NCBI GenBank assembly: GCA_002503545.1
Contig: DARY01000006.1
Span: 10,393 to 25,931 of the forward strand
Direction: 5' to 3'
DNA: 15,539 nucleotides
Source: Candidatus Methanomethylophilus sp. UBA78
GTDB lineage: Archaea > Thermoplasmatota > Thermoplasmata > Methanomassiliicoccales > Methanomethylophilaceae
Shown here: positions 7,321-14,345 of the stretch, one piece after another
How the letters are laid out: each line of letters starts with the position of its first letter
How positions within the stretch are numbered: position 1 is the stretch's first letter
The notes under the pieces: model-generated
Told to the model about the DNA's origin: nothing
What the model saw: the letters and a program-made list of their open reading frames with translations, nothing else
Database searches by the model: none
Position numbers and translations under genes: made by a program

Positions 7321-7971
7321 ATGGACTACTATCCCGGAGATCTCAAGGCGGTCATGGACCGCGACCCAGCGATCATAGACGAGAGCGACGCGAAGAAATA
7401 CCACACGGGGTTCCGCGCGGTGTGCATGTACAGGCGGAGCCACGAGCTCTGGATGAAGGGCAAGCTGAAGAAGGCCAGGGCGCTGAACTTCAAGGCCCAC
7501 AGGGAGACGGGCTGCGACATCCATCCCGGGGCCACGATAGGCGAGAGGTTCTTCATAGACCATGCCACGGGGGTGGTCATCGGGGAGACCGCCGTCATCG
7601 GGGACGACGTCACCATCTACCAGGGCGTCACGCTCGGCGGCGTCTCGTTCAAGAAGGAGAAACGCCACCCCACCCTGGGCAGCCGCATAGTGGTCGGCGC
7701 GGGGGCCATCGTGCTCGGCGACATCAACATCGGCGACGACGTGAGGATCGGGGCCGGGTCCGTAGTGGTCAAGGACGTGCCTCCCAACTGCACGGTCGTG
7801 GGGGTCCCCGGCAGGATAGTGAGCGAGAACGGGGTCCGCGTGGACATGGGCAACGTGCTGGAGCACAACTGCCTGCCCGACGTGATCGAGGACTGCATGG
7901 ACAGGATGGAGACGGAGATAGAGCAGCTCCGCACCCTGACCGAATCCCTGAAGAAGAACAGGGGGGCCTGA
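7321..7971 (+). CDS. cysE: Serine O-acetyltransferase
   Basis: Transfers acetyl from acetyl-CoA to L-serine, giving O-acetylserine, the acceptor for sulfide in cysteine synthesis. The 216-residue protein is the short type, lacking much of the N-terminal helical part of the E. coli enzyme (273 residues). The core is a left-handed beta helix of hexapeptide repeats. DIHPGATIG holds D66 and FIDHATG holds H81, which keep the same 15-residue spacing as E. coli D143 and catalytic H158. Further hallmarks are VVIGETAVIGDD, YQGVTLGG, RHPTLG and PPNCTVVGVPGR. ATG 7321 is used; an in-frame GTG at 7294 would add nine residues, and no clear Shine-Dalgarno decides. It stops 2 bases before cysS, so the two are co-transcribed. 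No O-acetylserine sulfhydrylase gene is in the window. Confidence 0.92.
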   Translation: MDYYPGDLKAVMDRDPAIIDESDAKKYHTGFRAVCMYRRSHELWMKGKLKKARALNFKAHRETGCDIHPGATIGERFFIDHATGVVIGETAVIGDDVTIYQGVTLGGVSFKKEKRHPTLGSRIVVGAGAIVLGDINIGDDVRIGAGSVVVKDVPPNCTVVGVPGRIVSENGVRVDMGNVLEHNCLPDVIEDCMDRMETEIEQLRTLTESLKKNRGA

Positions 7972-7973
7972 GA

Positions 7974-9392
7974 ATGGCCCTCATGATCCACAACAACCTC
8001 ACCAACAGGAAGGAGGAGTTCGTACCCATCGAACCGGGCAAGGTGAAGATGTACGTGTGCGGGGTCACCGTGTACGACGACATCCACATGGGACACGCCC
8101 GGAGCATCATCGTTTTCGACGTCGTGAACAGATACCTGCGCTACAAGGGATACGACGTCACCTTCGTGACCAACTTCACCGACGTCGACGACAAGATCAT
8201 CAACCGCGCCAACGAGAGGGGCGTCAAGGCGCTCGACCTCAGCGCGGATTACATAAGGAAGTACTTCGAGGACGTCGAGAAACTGGGGGTCCGCCGCGCC
8301 GACATATACCCGCAGGCGAGCACCAGCATGCCCTACATCATCGACATGGTGAAAGAGATCGTGGACAGGGGCTACGGATACGCCGCCAGGGACGGCAGCG
8401 TGTACTTCAGGGTCAGGAAGATCCCCGACTACGGCATACTGTCCAACAGATCCATCGAGGAGATGAGGTCGTCCGGCAGGCTGGAGCCTAACGAAGACAA
8501 GGAGGACCCGATGGACTTCGCCGTGTGGAAGGGGGTGAAGCCCGGCGAGGTCTCCTGGGAGTCCCCGTGGGGCGAGGGGAGACCCGGCTGGCACATAGAG
8601 TGCTCGGCCATGATAAGGCACTACCTGGGCGACGAGATCGACATACACGGCGGAGGGAACGACCTCATCTTCCCGCACCACGAGAACGAGATCCTGCAGA
8701 CGGAGGCGTGCACCGGCACCCATCTCGCCCGCTACTGGATGCACAACGGCATGCTGGAGACCAAGGGGTCGGACGGGAAGACCGTCAAGATGTCCAAATC
8801 CCTGAAGAACTTCTTCAAGGTCGAGGACGTCGCCAGGAAGTTCGACAGGTTCACCATACGCTTCTACTACCTCAACACCCACTACAGCAGCCCCCTCGCC
8901 TACGGGGAGGACAACATGCTGGAGGCCCAGGCGGCCCTGAAGAGGCTCTGGAACAACTACCGCGACCTGCAGGCCTGCGCACGCGACGGACCCTCCGGGA
9001 ACGGGGAGGAGGCGGCGGCCGCGGTGGAGGGGGCGAGGAACGGGTTCGTCGCCTCCATGGACGACGACTTCAACACCCGCGCCGCCATCGAGGCGCTCTT
9101 CGACCTCGCACGCACCACCAACAGGATGCTGGCCGACAGGACGCTGACCGCGGAGGGTGCGAAGAGGGTGCTCGGTTTCCTGGAGGAAATCGACGCCGTG
9201 CTCGGCATCTTCCCGGAGAAGGAGGAGGGGGACGGGGCCTTCGACGACGTCATGGGCATACTAGTGGACCTGAGGAAGGAGCTCAGGAAGCGCAAGCAGT
9301 ACGACCTGGCGGACATGATACGCGACCGCCTCTCGGAAGCTGGGTACATCATAGAAGATTCGGCAGATGGGGCCAAATGGAAGAAGATCTGA
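7974..9392 (+). CDS. cysS: Cysteinyl-tRNA synthetase
   Basis: Charges tRNA-Cys with cysteine using ATP. At 472 residues it is a full-length class I synthetase. HMGH at 38-41 is the HIGH signature and KMSKS is at 272-276. The zinc ligands C29, C210, H235 and E239 match E. coli C28, C209, H234 and E238 with a one-residue shift. GRPGWHIECSAM and FPHHENE are diagnostic, and the C-terminal helical DALR-type region follows. The ATG at 7974 is fixed by the conserved N-terminus (MYVCGVTVYDDIHMGH) and by lying 2 bases after cysE; the frame stays open upstream but is shadowed by cysE. The last 16 bases overlap the radical SAM gene. Its presence means this organism can charge Cys directly; whether it also has the SepRS/SepCysS route is not visible here. 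Confidence 0.95.
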   Translation: MALMIHNNLTNRKEEFVPIEPGKVKMYVCGVTVYDDIHMGHARSIIVFDVVNRYLRYKGYDVTFVTNFTDVDDKIINRANERGVKALDLSADYIRKYFEDVEKLGVRRADIYPQASTSMPYIIDMVKEIVDRGYGYAARDGSVYFRVRKIPDYGILSNRSIEEMRSSGRLEPNEDKEDPMDFAVWKGVKPGEVSWESPWGEGRPGWHIECSAMIRHYLGDEIDIHGGGNDLIFPHHENEILQTEACTGTHLARYWMHNGMLETKGSDGKTVKMSKSLKNFFKVEDVARKFDRFTIRFYYLNTHYSSPLAYGEDNMLEAQAALKRLWNNYRDLQACARDGPSGNGEEAAAAVEGARNGFVASMDDDFNTRAAIEALFDLARTTNRMLADRTLTAEGAKRVLGFLEEIDAVLGIFPEKEEGDGAFDDVMGILVDLRKELRKRKQYDLADMIRDRLSEAGYIIEDSADGAKWKKI

Positions 9393-10411
9393 TTTTCAAA
9401 AAAGCGACGCTGGCACTCGGCGGGGATATAAAGCTTCCCGAAGGGTTCGAGATACCGGTGAGGGTGTCCCATTCGACCTCCGGACCCGGAGCCGGAAAGG
9501 ACTCCGTCGCCTTCTCCTTCCACGGCATGCGCGTCAAGAAGAGCGTGTCCTACGAGAAGGGGGAGTTCGAACTCCGCGAGAGGGAGGACGGGAAACTCTA
9601 TCTGACACATCGCGGGGAACCGTTCCTGGACGAGATAGAGTTCGACCCGGTCGTCTACCACTGCCCGGAACAGGCGTTCTTCACGCTCGACCCGAGGTGC
9701 TCCTTCGGATGCGCGTTCTGCGCCTCCCCCAGGCTGCCGGAGAAGGACTACAAGGGTCTGACGGACGAGGACATAGCCAGGATGAGCCTCGAAGCGTACG
9801 AGAGGATGCATGTCGTGGCCGTCTCCCTGACCAGCGGGGTCATGAACGACGACGTCGACCTCACGGCGGAGAGGTTCGTCTCCTGTATAAAGGCCGTGAG
9901 GAAGGTCCTCCCCGACATCAAGATCGGGATCGAACCCTATGCCGACAGCGAGGCGCAGATAAAGGCGTTCAAGGAGGCGGGGGCCGACGAGATCAAGCTA
10001 AACATACAGGCGGCCACCCCCGAGATATTCGCCCGGGTGTGCCCCGACCTCGACAGGAAGGCGATCCTGGAATGCCTGGGTCATGCGGTGAGGTACTTCG
10101 GCAGGGGCCATGTGACCTCCAACATCATATTCGGGCTGGGGGAGACCCGCGAGGAACTCGAGAAGTGCATGAGCCAGCTGTGCGAGATGGGCGTCATACC
10201 CACGGTCCGCTCCCTCAGACGCAACGCCTACAACGCCGAGACTCTCAGGAAGGCCATAGGCGAACCGGTCCCGGTGACCGCGGAGGAAATGGTCGAGGTG
10301 GCCAGGATGCACAAGGAGGTCCTGTCCAGATACGGCATGGACACCCGCACGTTCGGGACCATGTGCCTCGAGTGCGGATGCTGCGACCTGGTCCCCTTCA
10401 GGGACCTCTGA
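9377..10411 (+). CDS. Radical SAM protein of unknown function
   Basis: A 344-residue radical SAM enzyme. C108, C112 and C115 in RCSFGCAFC form the classical CxxxCxxC site for the [4Fe-4S] cluster that cleaves S-adenosylmethionine. Later strands look like the BioB/LipA/HydE-like part of the superfamily (SLTSGV, IGIEPY, IKLNIQAATPEIF, NIIFGLGETREEL). About 100 residues precede the core, with a YHCPEQAFF segment just before it. The C-terminus carries four clustered cysteines (C330, C333, C335, C336 in CLECGCC), which could bind a second cluster or metal. I cannot name the substrate. The ATG at 9377 lies inside the last codons of cysS (16-base overlap), implying coupled translation and a function tied to the cysteine block. 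Its end overlaps the convergent thiolase gene by 14 bases. Confidence 0.8.
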   Translation: MEEDLIFKKATLALGGDIKLPEGFEIPVRVSHSTSGPGAGKDSVAFSFHGMRVKKSVSYEKGEFELREREDGKLYLTHRGEPFLDEIEFDPVVYHCPEQAFFTLDPRCSFGCAFCASPRLPEKDYKGLTDEDIARMSLEAYERMHVVAVSLTSGVMNDDVDLTAERFVSCIKAVRKVLPDIKIGIEPYADSEAQIKAFKEAGADEIKLNIQAATPEIFARVCPDLDRKAILECLGHAVRYFGRGHVTSNIIFGLGETREELEKCMSQLCEMGVIPTVRSLRRNAYNAETLRKAIGEPVPVTAEEMVEVARMHKEVLSRYGMDTRTFGTMCLECGCCDLVPFRDL

Positions 10412-11324
10412 TCCTCTTCGTCAGGAACTCCTCGTACTCGCAGGCCTTGCAGCGCGGCCCGTTGCAGTATTCCCCGCACTGGCACATGCTCGACTCCCCG
10501 TCCGACGAGTAGGTCTCCATGAGCATCGGCTTGATCTTGTCGTACGAGGACACTATGCTGAACTTGGAACCGGGGGAACGGTCCTCCAGACCGTCCACCA
10601 GGTCGCGGTACTCGTTCCTGAGGGCGGCCTGCCAGTAGGGGCACTCGCCGTCCCAGTGGGGTATGCCCTTCACCAGGGAATAGAGCAGGGACTCCTTCTC
10701 CGGGATCAGCCTGAGCGGATAGAAGCGCGGTACGAGCCCCGGCCTCACCACGGTATGGGGACCCAGACGTGCCAGGCGTTCCATGTCCCCCCTCACGAAG
10801 TTCATCATGACGGATTGGGCGATGTCGTCCAGGTTGTGCCCGGTGGCGAGGTACTTCGCACCGACCTTCCTCGCCTCGTCGTTCATGAGCTTGCGGCGGA
10901 ATACCCCGCAGTAGGTGCACGGGCTGTTGCCGCCCGACACGGGCGCCACCTCGTCCATGGACAGGCCGAGCTCCGAGAACGAACGTTGCCTGTACTCTAT
11001 GGAGTTCTCGGAGCAGAACCTCCTCACGATCTCCAGGCTGGGAGGGCGGTATCCCGCTATCCCCTCGTCGATAGAGATGCACACGAGGTTGATGCCGTTC
11101 CTCTCCCCGAACAGGGAGTTCAGTATGCTGAGGGTCACCATGCTGTCCTTCCCGCCGGACACGGCCACCCCCACGGTGTCCCCGCGGAAGAGCGAGACCT
11201 CCTTGCGGACCTCTTTCTTGACCCTCCTCTCCACGTAATCGGCGAAATGCTCCGCGCACAGATGGGTGCCGTTGTACCTGACGAAGGTGACCGCCTCCCC
11301 GCTGCAGAGGTCGCACCTCATCAT
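10398..11324 (-). CDS. tRNA 2-thiolation enzyme, Ncs6/TtuA (TtcA-like) family
   Basis: A 308-residue PP-loop ATPase that adenylates a tRNA uridine and replaces oxygen by sulfur, as in Ncs6/CTU1 (wobble U34) or TtuA (U54). N-terminal zinc finger: C4, C7, C23, H26. The PP-loop SGGKDS is at 56-61 and GHNLDD at 162-167. The three conserved cysteines that hold a catalytic [4Fe-4S] cluster in TtuA correspond to C136 and C139 (PCTYC) and C228 (ECPY). The C-terminal CQCGEYCNGPRCKAC forms the second zinc finger. The start ATGATG at 11324 overlaps the cdc6 stop as ATGA, so translation is probably coupled. Which uridine is modified cannot be settled from sequence alone. Confidence 0.87.
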   Translation of the reverse strand: MMRCDLCSGEAVTFVRYNGTHLCAEHFADYVERRVKKEVRKEVSLFRGDTVGVAVSGGKDSMVTLSILNSLFGERNGINLVCISIDEGIAGYRPPSLEIVRRFCSENSIEYRQRSFSELGLSMDEVAPVSGGNSPCTYCGVFRRKLMNDEARKVGAKYLATGHNLDDIAQSVMMNFVRGDMERLARLGPHTVVRPGLVPRFYPLRLIPEKESLLYSLVKGIPHWDGECPYWQAALRNEYRDLVDGLEDRSPGSKFSIVSSYDKIKPMLMETYSSDGESSMCQCGEYCNGPRCKACEYEEFLTKRIRGP

Positions 11325-12499
11325 GACCCCTCTTCCAAGGCATCCGTCTCCATGATGTACTCGAGCTTCTTGGCGAGCTCCTTCGGGGGGATGTTGGTGA
11401 TGTAGATGTACAGGGCGCGACCGCCCTCCTCCTCCCTGCGGGTCTCGGTCTTGATGAACCCGTTCTTCTCCAGATCCTGTATGTAGGTGGCGAACTGGGT
11501 ATGTTTGCGGGCTGGTACCTCGTACTCCTCGCAGACGACGTGGTAGGTCTTCTCCGCCGCCGTGCTGGAGACCGAGGCCTTGTCCTTCATGCAGCGGGCT
11601 ATGGCCAGGAGGGTCACCTTGCGGCTCATGTCCAGCTGCTTGAGCTTGTTCTCCGAGACGTCGCTGTAGACCGAGGAACCGGCGGTGCGGACGTCGTCCG
11701 GGACGATGGTCCTGTCCCCGTCCGCCTCGGCTTTCACCGCGGCCTTCTCCAGGGACTCTATGGCGTAGCGTGCGTCCCCCATCTCCGCGGCTATGTCGGC
11801 CAGCATGTCCGCGCACTCCTCCGGGAGGGCCCCGGGGACCAGGGCCATCTCCGCCCTCGTCACGATTATCTCCCTCAGCTCGTCGCGCGTGTAGCGGGAG
11901 AAGGTGACCCTGTTGCCCCTCCTGAACGATGACATGGAGGCCTCGTCGAGATGCTCGGCTATGGAGGTCTGGGATATCATGATGAGGGAGATGGGGGCGC
12001 GGCCCCTCGTCTCCTCGGAGTACCTCGAGAGCTGGTAGATTATGTCCTTGCCGTTGTTGCCCAGGAGCACGTCCACCTCGTCCAGGATCACGACAACGGG
12101 GCAGGCGTCCTTCTCGATGTGCTTCCTCACGGAGACCATCATCTGCTCGATGGAGAACCCCCTGCCGGGGAACATCGGGTCGTAGCTCCTCAGGATCTCC
12201 AGGACGGTCGCATACTCGCTGTTCTTCATCCTGCAGTTCACGTAGATCGTGTTCAGTCTCCCGCCGTTCTGCTGCATGTGCTTCTGCATGTCGGCGCAGA
12301 AGCGCTTCGCCGTCACCGTCTTGCCTGTGCCGACCCCTCCCGTGAGGAAGGCGGAGGACGGGTTGCCGTAGTTCACCAGGGGGGCGAAGAAGTTCTCCAG
12401 CTCCTTCTGCTGCGCTTGCCTGCAGACCACGGTTTCCGGGACGTAGTCGAAGTTGAGCTTCGACCCGTCCTTGATGATGATGGAACGGCGCTCGAACAT
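11321..12499 (-). CDS. cdc6: ORC1-type DNA replication protein Orc1/Cdc6
   Basis: Archaeal replication initiator that binds origin repeats, helps load MCM helicase and hydrolyses ATP. 392 residues, the usual size. AAA+ N-terminal part: DYVPETVVCRQ..LE start, Walker A GGVGTGKT at 54-61, Walker B D140-E141 in VVILDEVD, sensor-1 region LIMISQTS, then the helical lid with ARYAIESLEKA. A C-terminal winged helix (HTQFATYIQDLEKNGFI) provides DNA binding. ATG 12499 is chosen: it follows the NIF3 stop with one base between and has AGGA about 9 bases upstream. The longer open frame to 12568 lies inside the neighbour gene. I see no origin-like repeat cluster next to it, so this may be one of several Cdc6 copies. 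Confidence 0.92.
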   Translation of the reverse strand: MFERRSIIIKDGSKLNFDYVPETVVCRQAQQKELENFFAPLVNYGNPSSAFLTGGVGTGKTVTAKRFCADMQKHMQQNGGRLNTIYVNCRMKNSEYATVLEILRSYDPMFPGRGFSIEQMMVSVRKHIEKDACPVVVILDEVDVLLGNNGKDIIYQLSRYSEETRGRAPISLIMISQTSIAEHLDEASMSSFRRGNRVTFSRYTRDELREIIVTRAEMALVPGALPEECADMLADIAAEMGDARYAIESLEKAAVKAEADGDRTIVPDDVRTAGSSVYSDVSENKLKQLDMSRKVTLLAIARCMKDKASVSSTAAEKTYHVVCEEYEVPARKHTQFATYIQDLEKNGFIKTETRREEEGGRALYIYITNIPPKELAKKLEYIMETDALEEGS

Positions 12500-12500
12500 G

Positions 12501-13463
12501 TCAGTTCCTGCTGAAGCGACTGAAACCGGCGGTGCCGAACACCTCGATGCCCTCCTTCTCCCAGACATCGCAGATGAGGTTTATCCCCAGCGAGTCGGAA
12601 GACATGTGGCCGGAGATGATCACGTTCATGTGGCACTTCCTGCAGGCCTCGATGGCGCTGGTCGGGAAGTGCATGCCGACGATGGTCCCTATGCCGGCCT
12701 TGGCCAGCTCCTCGTAGATCCCCACCGGCCCCGACGTCCCGCCGGTCATCTTCGCGATGACGCCGCCGCAGCGCGACTCCTTGTCCCCCACGATTATCTT
12801 CGGGGGGTCGTTGAGCTTGGCGGCGTAGCGGTACTCGGGCTCCTTCATCAGCAGGTCGATTATGTCGCCGAGGCGCTTCGGGTCGGCCTCCTTGATCTTG
12901 TTCTCGAGGTACTCCTGCACCATGTTGTCGGCGGCGGAGTGCACGTTGAACATCGGTATACCCAGCAGCCTCGCGGCGTCGGCGGCGCGGTTGAAGTTGT
13001 CGCCCCCGACGTTGTAGAGGACCTCCTCCATGCGGGGCTTCATGAGCCCCTCGGCGACGTTTATCGGTACGCCGCAGTCGTGGAACATGTCGGTCTGCAT
13101 CCACATGACCTTGGGGAACGGGTTCCTGGACTTACCCAGGGGGTGGTGGCATACGACGGCGTCGACCCTCTCGCCCTTCTCCCTGAGCCTATCGGCGAGG
13201 AGGACCTCGGCGGGGCTGATGTCCACGCCCCACATGAAGCGCTCCGCCTCCTGCTCCATGGCGATCTCCTCTCCCCAGGAGAAGCGGCAGTCGTAGTAGG
13301 GGTTCCAGAGGCTCTCCCCGTCGAAGAACTCCCTGCCGTCGGCGTCGAGGGCGTCGTACGCTTCCTTCGCCTTGCTCAGCACGCGGTCTATCTCCGACCT
13401 CGGACGGGGATCATGCTCCATCCCGGTCTGCATGGCAAGCTTGTAGGCGTCGTATATCTTCAT
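12501..13463 (-). CDS. NIF3-like protein (GTP cyclohydrolase I type 2 homologue family)
   Basis: A 320-residue protein with the NIF3 layout, a conserved family with a two-metal site and no settled function. The diagnostic piece is VDAVVCHHPLG with H106 and H107; other likely ligands are D81 (GVDISPAE) and H286 (IISGHMSSD), and H175 in NVHSAADN is also conserved-looking. About 75 extra residues precede the first family strand (FMWGVDIS). The ATG at 13463 sits about 27 bases after a TATA box, so the mRNA is probably leaderless. It is first in a three-gene unit with cdc6 (one-base gap) and the tRNA thiolase. Family call is fairly good, reaction unknown. Confidence 0.75.
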   Translation of the reverse strand: MKIYDAYKLAMQTGMEHDPRPRSEIDRVLSKAKEAYDALDADGREFFDGESLWNPYYDCRFSWGEEIAMEQEAERFMWGVDISPAEVLLADRLREKGERVDAVVCHHPLGKSRNPFPKVMWMQTDMFHDCGVPINVAEGLMKPRMEEVLYNVGGDNFNRAADAARLLGIPMFNVHSAADNMVQEYLENKIKEADPKRLGDIIDLLMKEPEYRYAAKLNDPPKIIVGDKESRCGGVIAKMTGGTSGPVGIYEELAKAGIGTIVGMHFPTSAIEACRKCHMNVIISGHMSSDSLGINLICDVWEKEGIEVFGTAGFSRFSRN

Positions 13464-13485
13464 ATGCCCGCATTATGCCGTCCGA

Positions 13486-13494
13486 TTTAAAAAA
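13486..13494 (-). promoter_or_regulatory. TATA box of the NIF3-cdc6-thiolase operon
   Basis: TTTTTTAAA read on the minus strand, about 27 bases upstream of the ATG at 13463, predicting leaderless transcription of the operon. Confidence 0.5.
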
Positions 13495-13572
13495 TGCTGG
13501 CATCTCACGTCGGATGCATGGCGGAGGGCGGGAGGGGCATCCGCCGTGCGGCGGGGGACGCAGAGGGATGGG

Positions 13573-13634
13573 AAAAAACACTCTGGCACATCGCACGGCG
13601 GGTTTTGGCGGAGGCCTTGCGGCCCCCGCGGGGG
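13573..13634 (-). terminator. Possible terminator of the acetate transporter gene
   Basis: On the minus strand the transporter stop is followed by a 12-bp perfect palindrome (CCCCCGCGGGGG, 13623-13634) and, about 65 bases past the stop, by a run of six T (13573-13578) within TGTTTTTTCCC. Archaeal termination relies mainly on U-tracts. Weak evidence, but the region lies between two same-strand transcription units. Confidence 0.35.
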
Positions 13635-13641
13635 AACGGTT

Positions 13642-14202
13642 TCAGTAGGGGAGTACCTCCTTCCCGTGCTGCGCCTCCAGGACCTCCGCGGCGGCGGAGT
13701 ATATGGCGGCGGAACCGCAGATCAGACCCACGACTCCGGCGACGTCCTTCACGACGTCGAATCCCCCTATGTCGGCCACGGCCAGCAGGAAGAAGGTGAC
13801 GGTCAGGGTGAAGAACACGAACTGGGAGGATATGCGGCCCTTGAGCGTTCCCAGGAACATGAACAGCGTCATTATGCCCCACACCAGACAGTAGGCGCCC
13901 GCGGTAGTGCCTTCAGAACCCATTCCGAAGGCGTCCGTGTTGATCCCCACGAAGGACATCCAGAACACACCGTACATGGTGAACGCCACCATGCCGAAGG
14001 TGTTCCCGTTGCGGTACTCGAATATCCCGGCGATGAGCTGGGCGAGACCTCCGCAGAAGGCCCCCATGGCGAGGACCACGTTGTCGAGAGGCGTTATGCC
14101 AGCGTTATGCAGGGACAGCAATACGGTCGTCATACCGAATCCCAGAAGACCCAGCGGTGCCGGGTTCGCAATCTTGGTCGGTGCAGAGTTAGAATCGGCC
14201 AT
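13642..14202 (-). CDS. Acetate uptake transporter, GPR1/FUN34/YaaH (SatP/AceTr) family
   Basis: A 186-residue inner-membrane carrier, close in size to E. coli SatP (188 residues), predicted to take up acetate and perhaps succinate. The family signature NPAPLGLLGFG is at 13-23. Six hydrophobic helices can be placed at about 14-33, 40-61, 69-88, 100-119, 126-145 and 155-173, with a short soluble tail. GGLAQLIAGIFEYRNGNTFG (51-70) is the second hallmark. ATG 14202 lies about 26 bases after a strong TATA box. It is monocistronic by layout, divergent from rfcS. Hydrogen-dependent methylotrophic methanogens commonly need acetate as a carbon source, which fits. Confidence 0.9.
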   Translation of the reverse strand: MADSNSAPTKIANPAPLGLLGFGMTTVLLSLHNAGITPLDNVVLAMGAFCGGLAQLIAGIFEYRNGNTFGMVAFTMYGVFWMSFVGINTDAFGMGSEGTTAGAYCLVWGIMTLFMFLGTLKGRISSQFVFFTLTVTFFLLAVADIGGFDVVKDVAGVVGLICGSAAIYSAAAEVLEAQHGKEVLPY

Positions 14203-14222
14203 GCATGGGCCATGTGCGAAAA

Positions 14223-14233
14223 AGTATATAAGG
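14223..14233 (-). promoter_or_regulatory. TATA box of acetate transporter gene
   Basis: CCTTATATACT on the minus strand, the best TATA box in the window, centred about 26 bases from the ATG at 14202. Leaderless mRNA is predicted. Confidence 0.6.
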
Positions 14234-14253
14234 TTATCAATTGTCTATCTATG

Positions 14254-14273
14254 TGTTCGTCTATTGACGAACA
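14254..14273. repeat. 8-bp inverted repeat in the transporter/rfcS divergent promoter
   Basis: TGTTCGTC (14254-14261), spacer TATT, GACGAACA (14266-14273): a perfect dyad of 8-bp arms. It lies about 20 bases upstream of the transporter TATA box and 45 bases upstream of the rfcS TATA box. A transcription-factor site is the likeliest reading. Confidence 0.55.
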
Positions 14274-14317
14274 ATACGGGACATCCCCTTCCAACGGACG
14301 GCCCTTTCCTGCGACAG

Positions 14318-14326
14318 TTTATTTTA
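14318..14326 (+). promoter_or_regulatory. TATA box of rfcS
   Basis: TTTATTTTA centred 24 bases before the ATG at 14346, supporting that start over the in-frame ATG at 14355. Confidence 0.5.
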
Positions 14327-14345
14327 TGCGTACGCCATCGAGTCG

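Noticed and set aside
7617..8882. 421-codon open frame on the - strand
   Set aside because: Antisense across cysE and cysS, both of which have complete catalytic motifs.
12500..12568. Longer N-terminus for Cdc6 (start at 12568)
   Set aside because: Would overlap the NIF3-like gene by 68 bases. The added residues are not Cdc6-like, and ATG 12499 has a good upstream AGGA.
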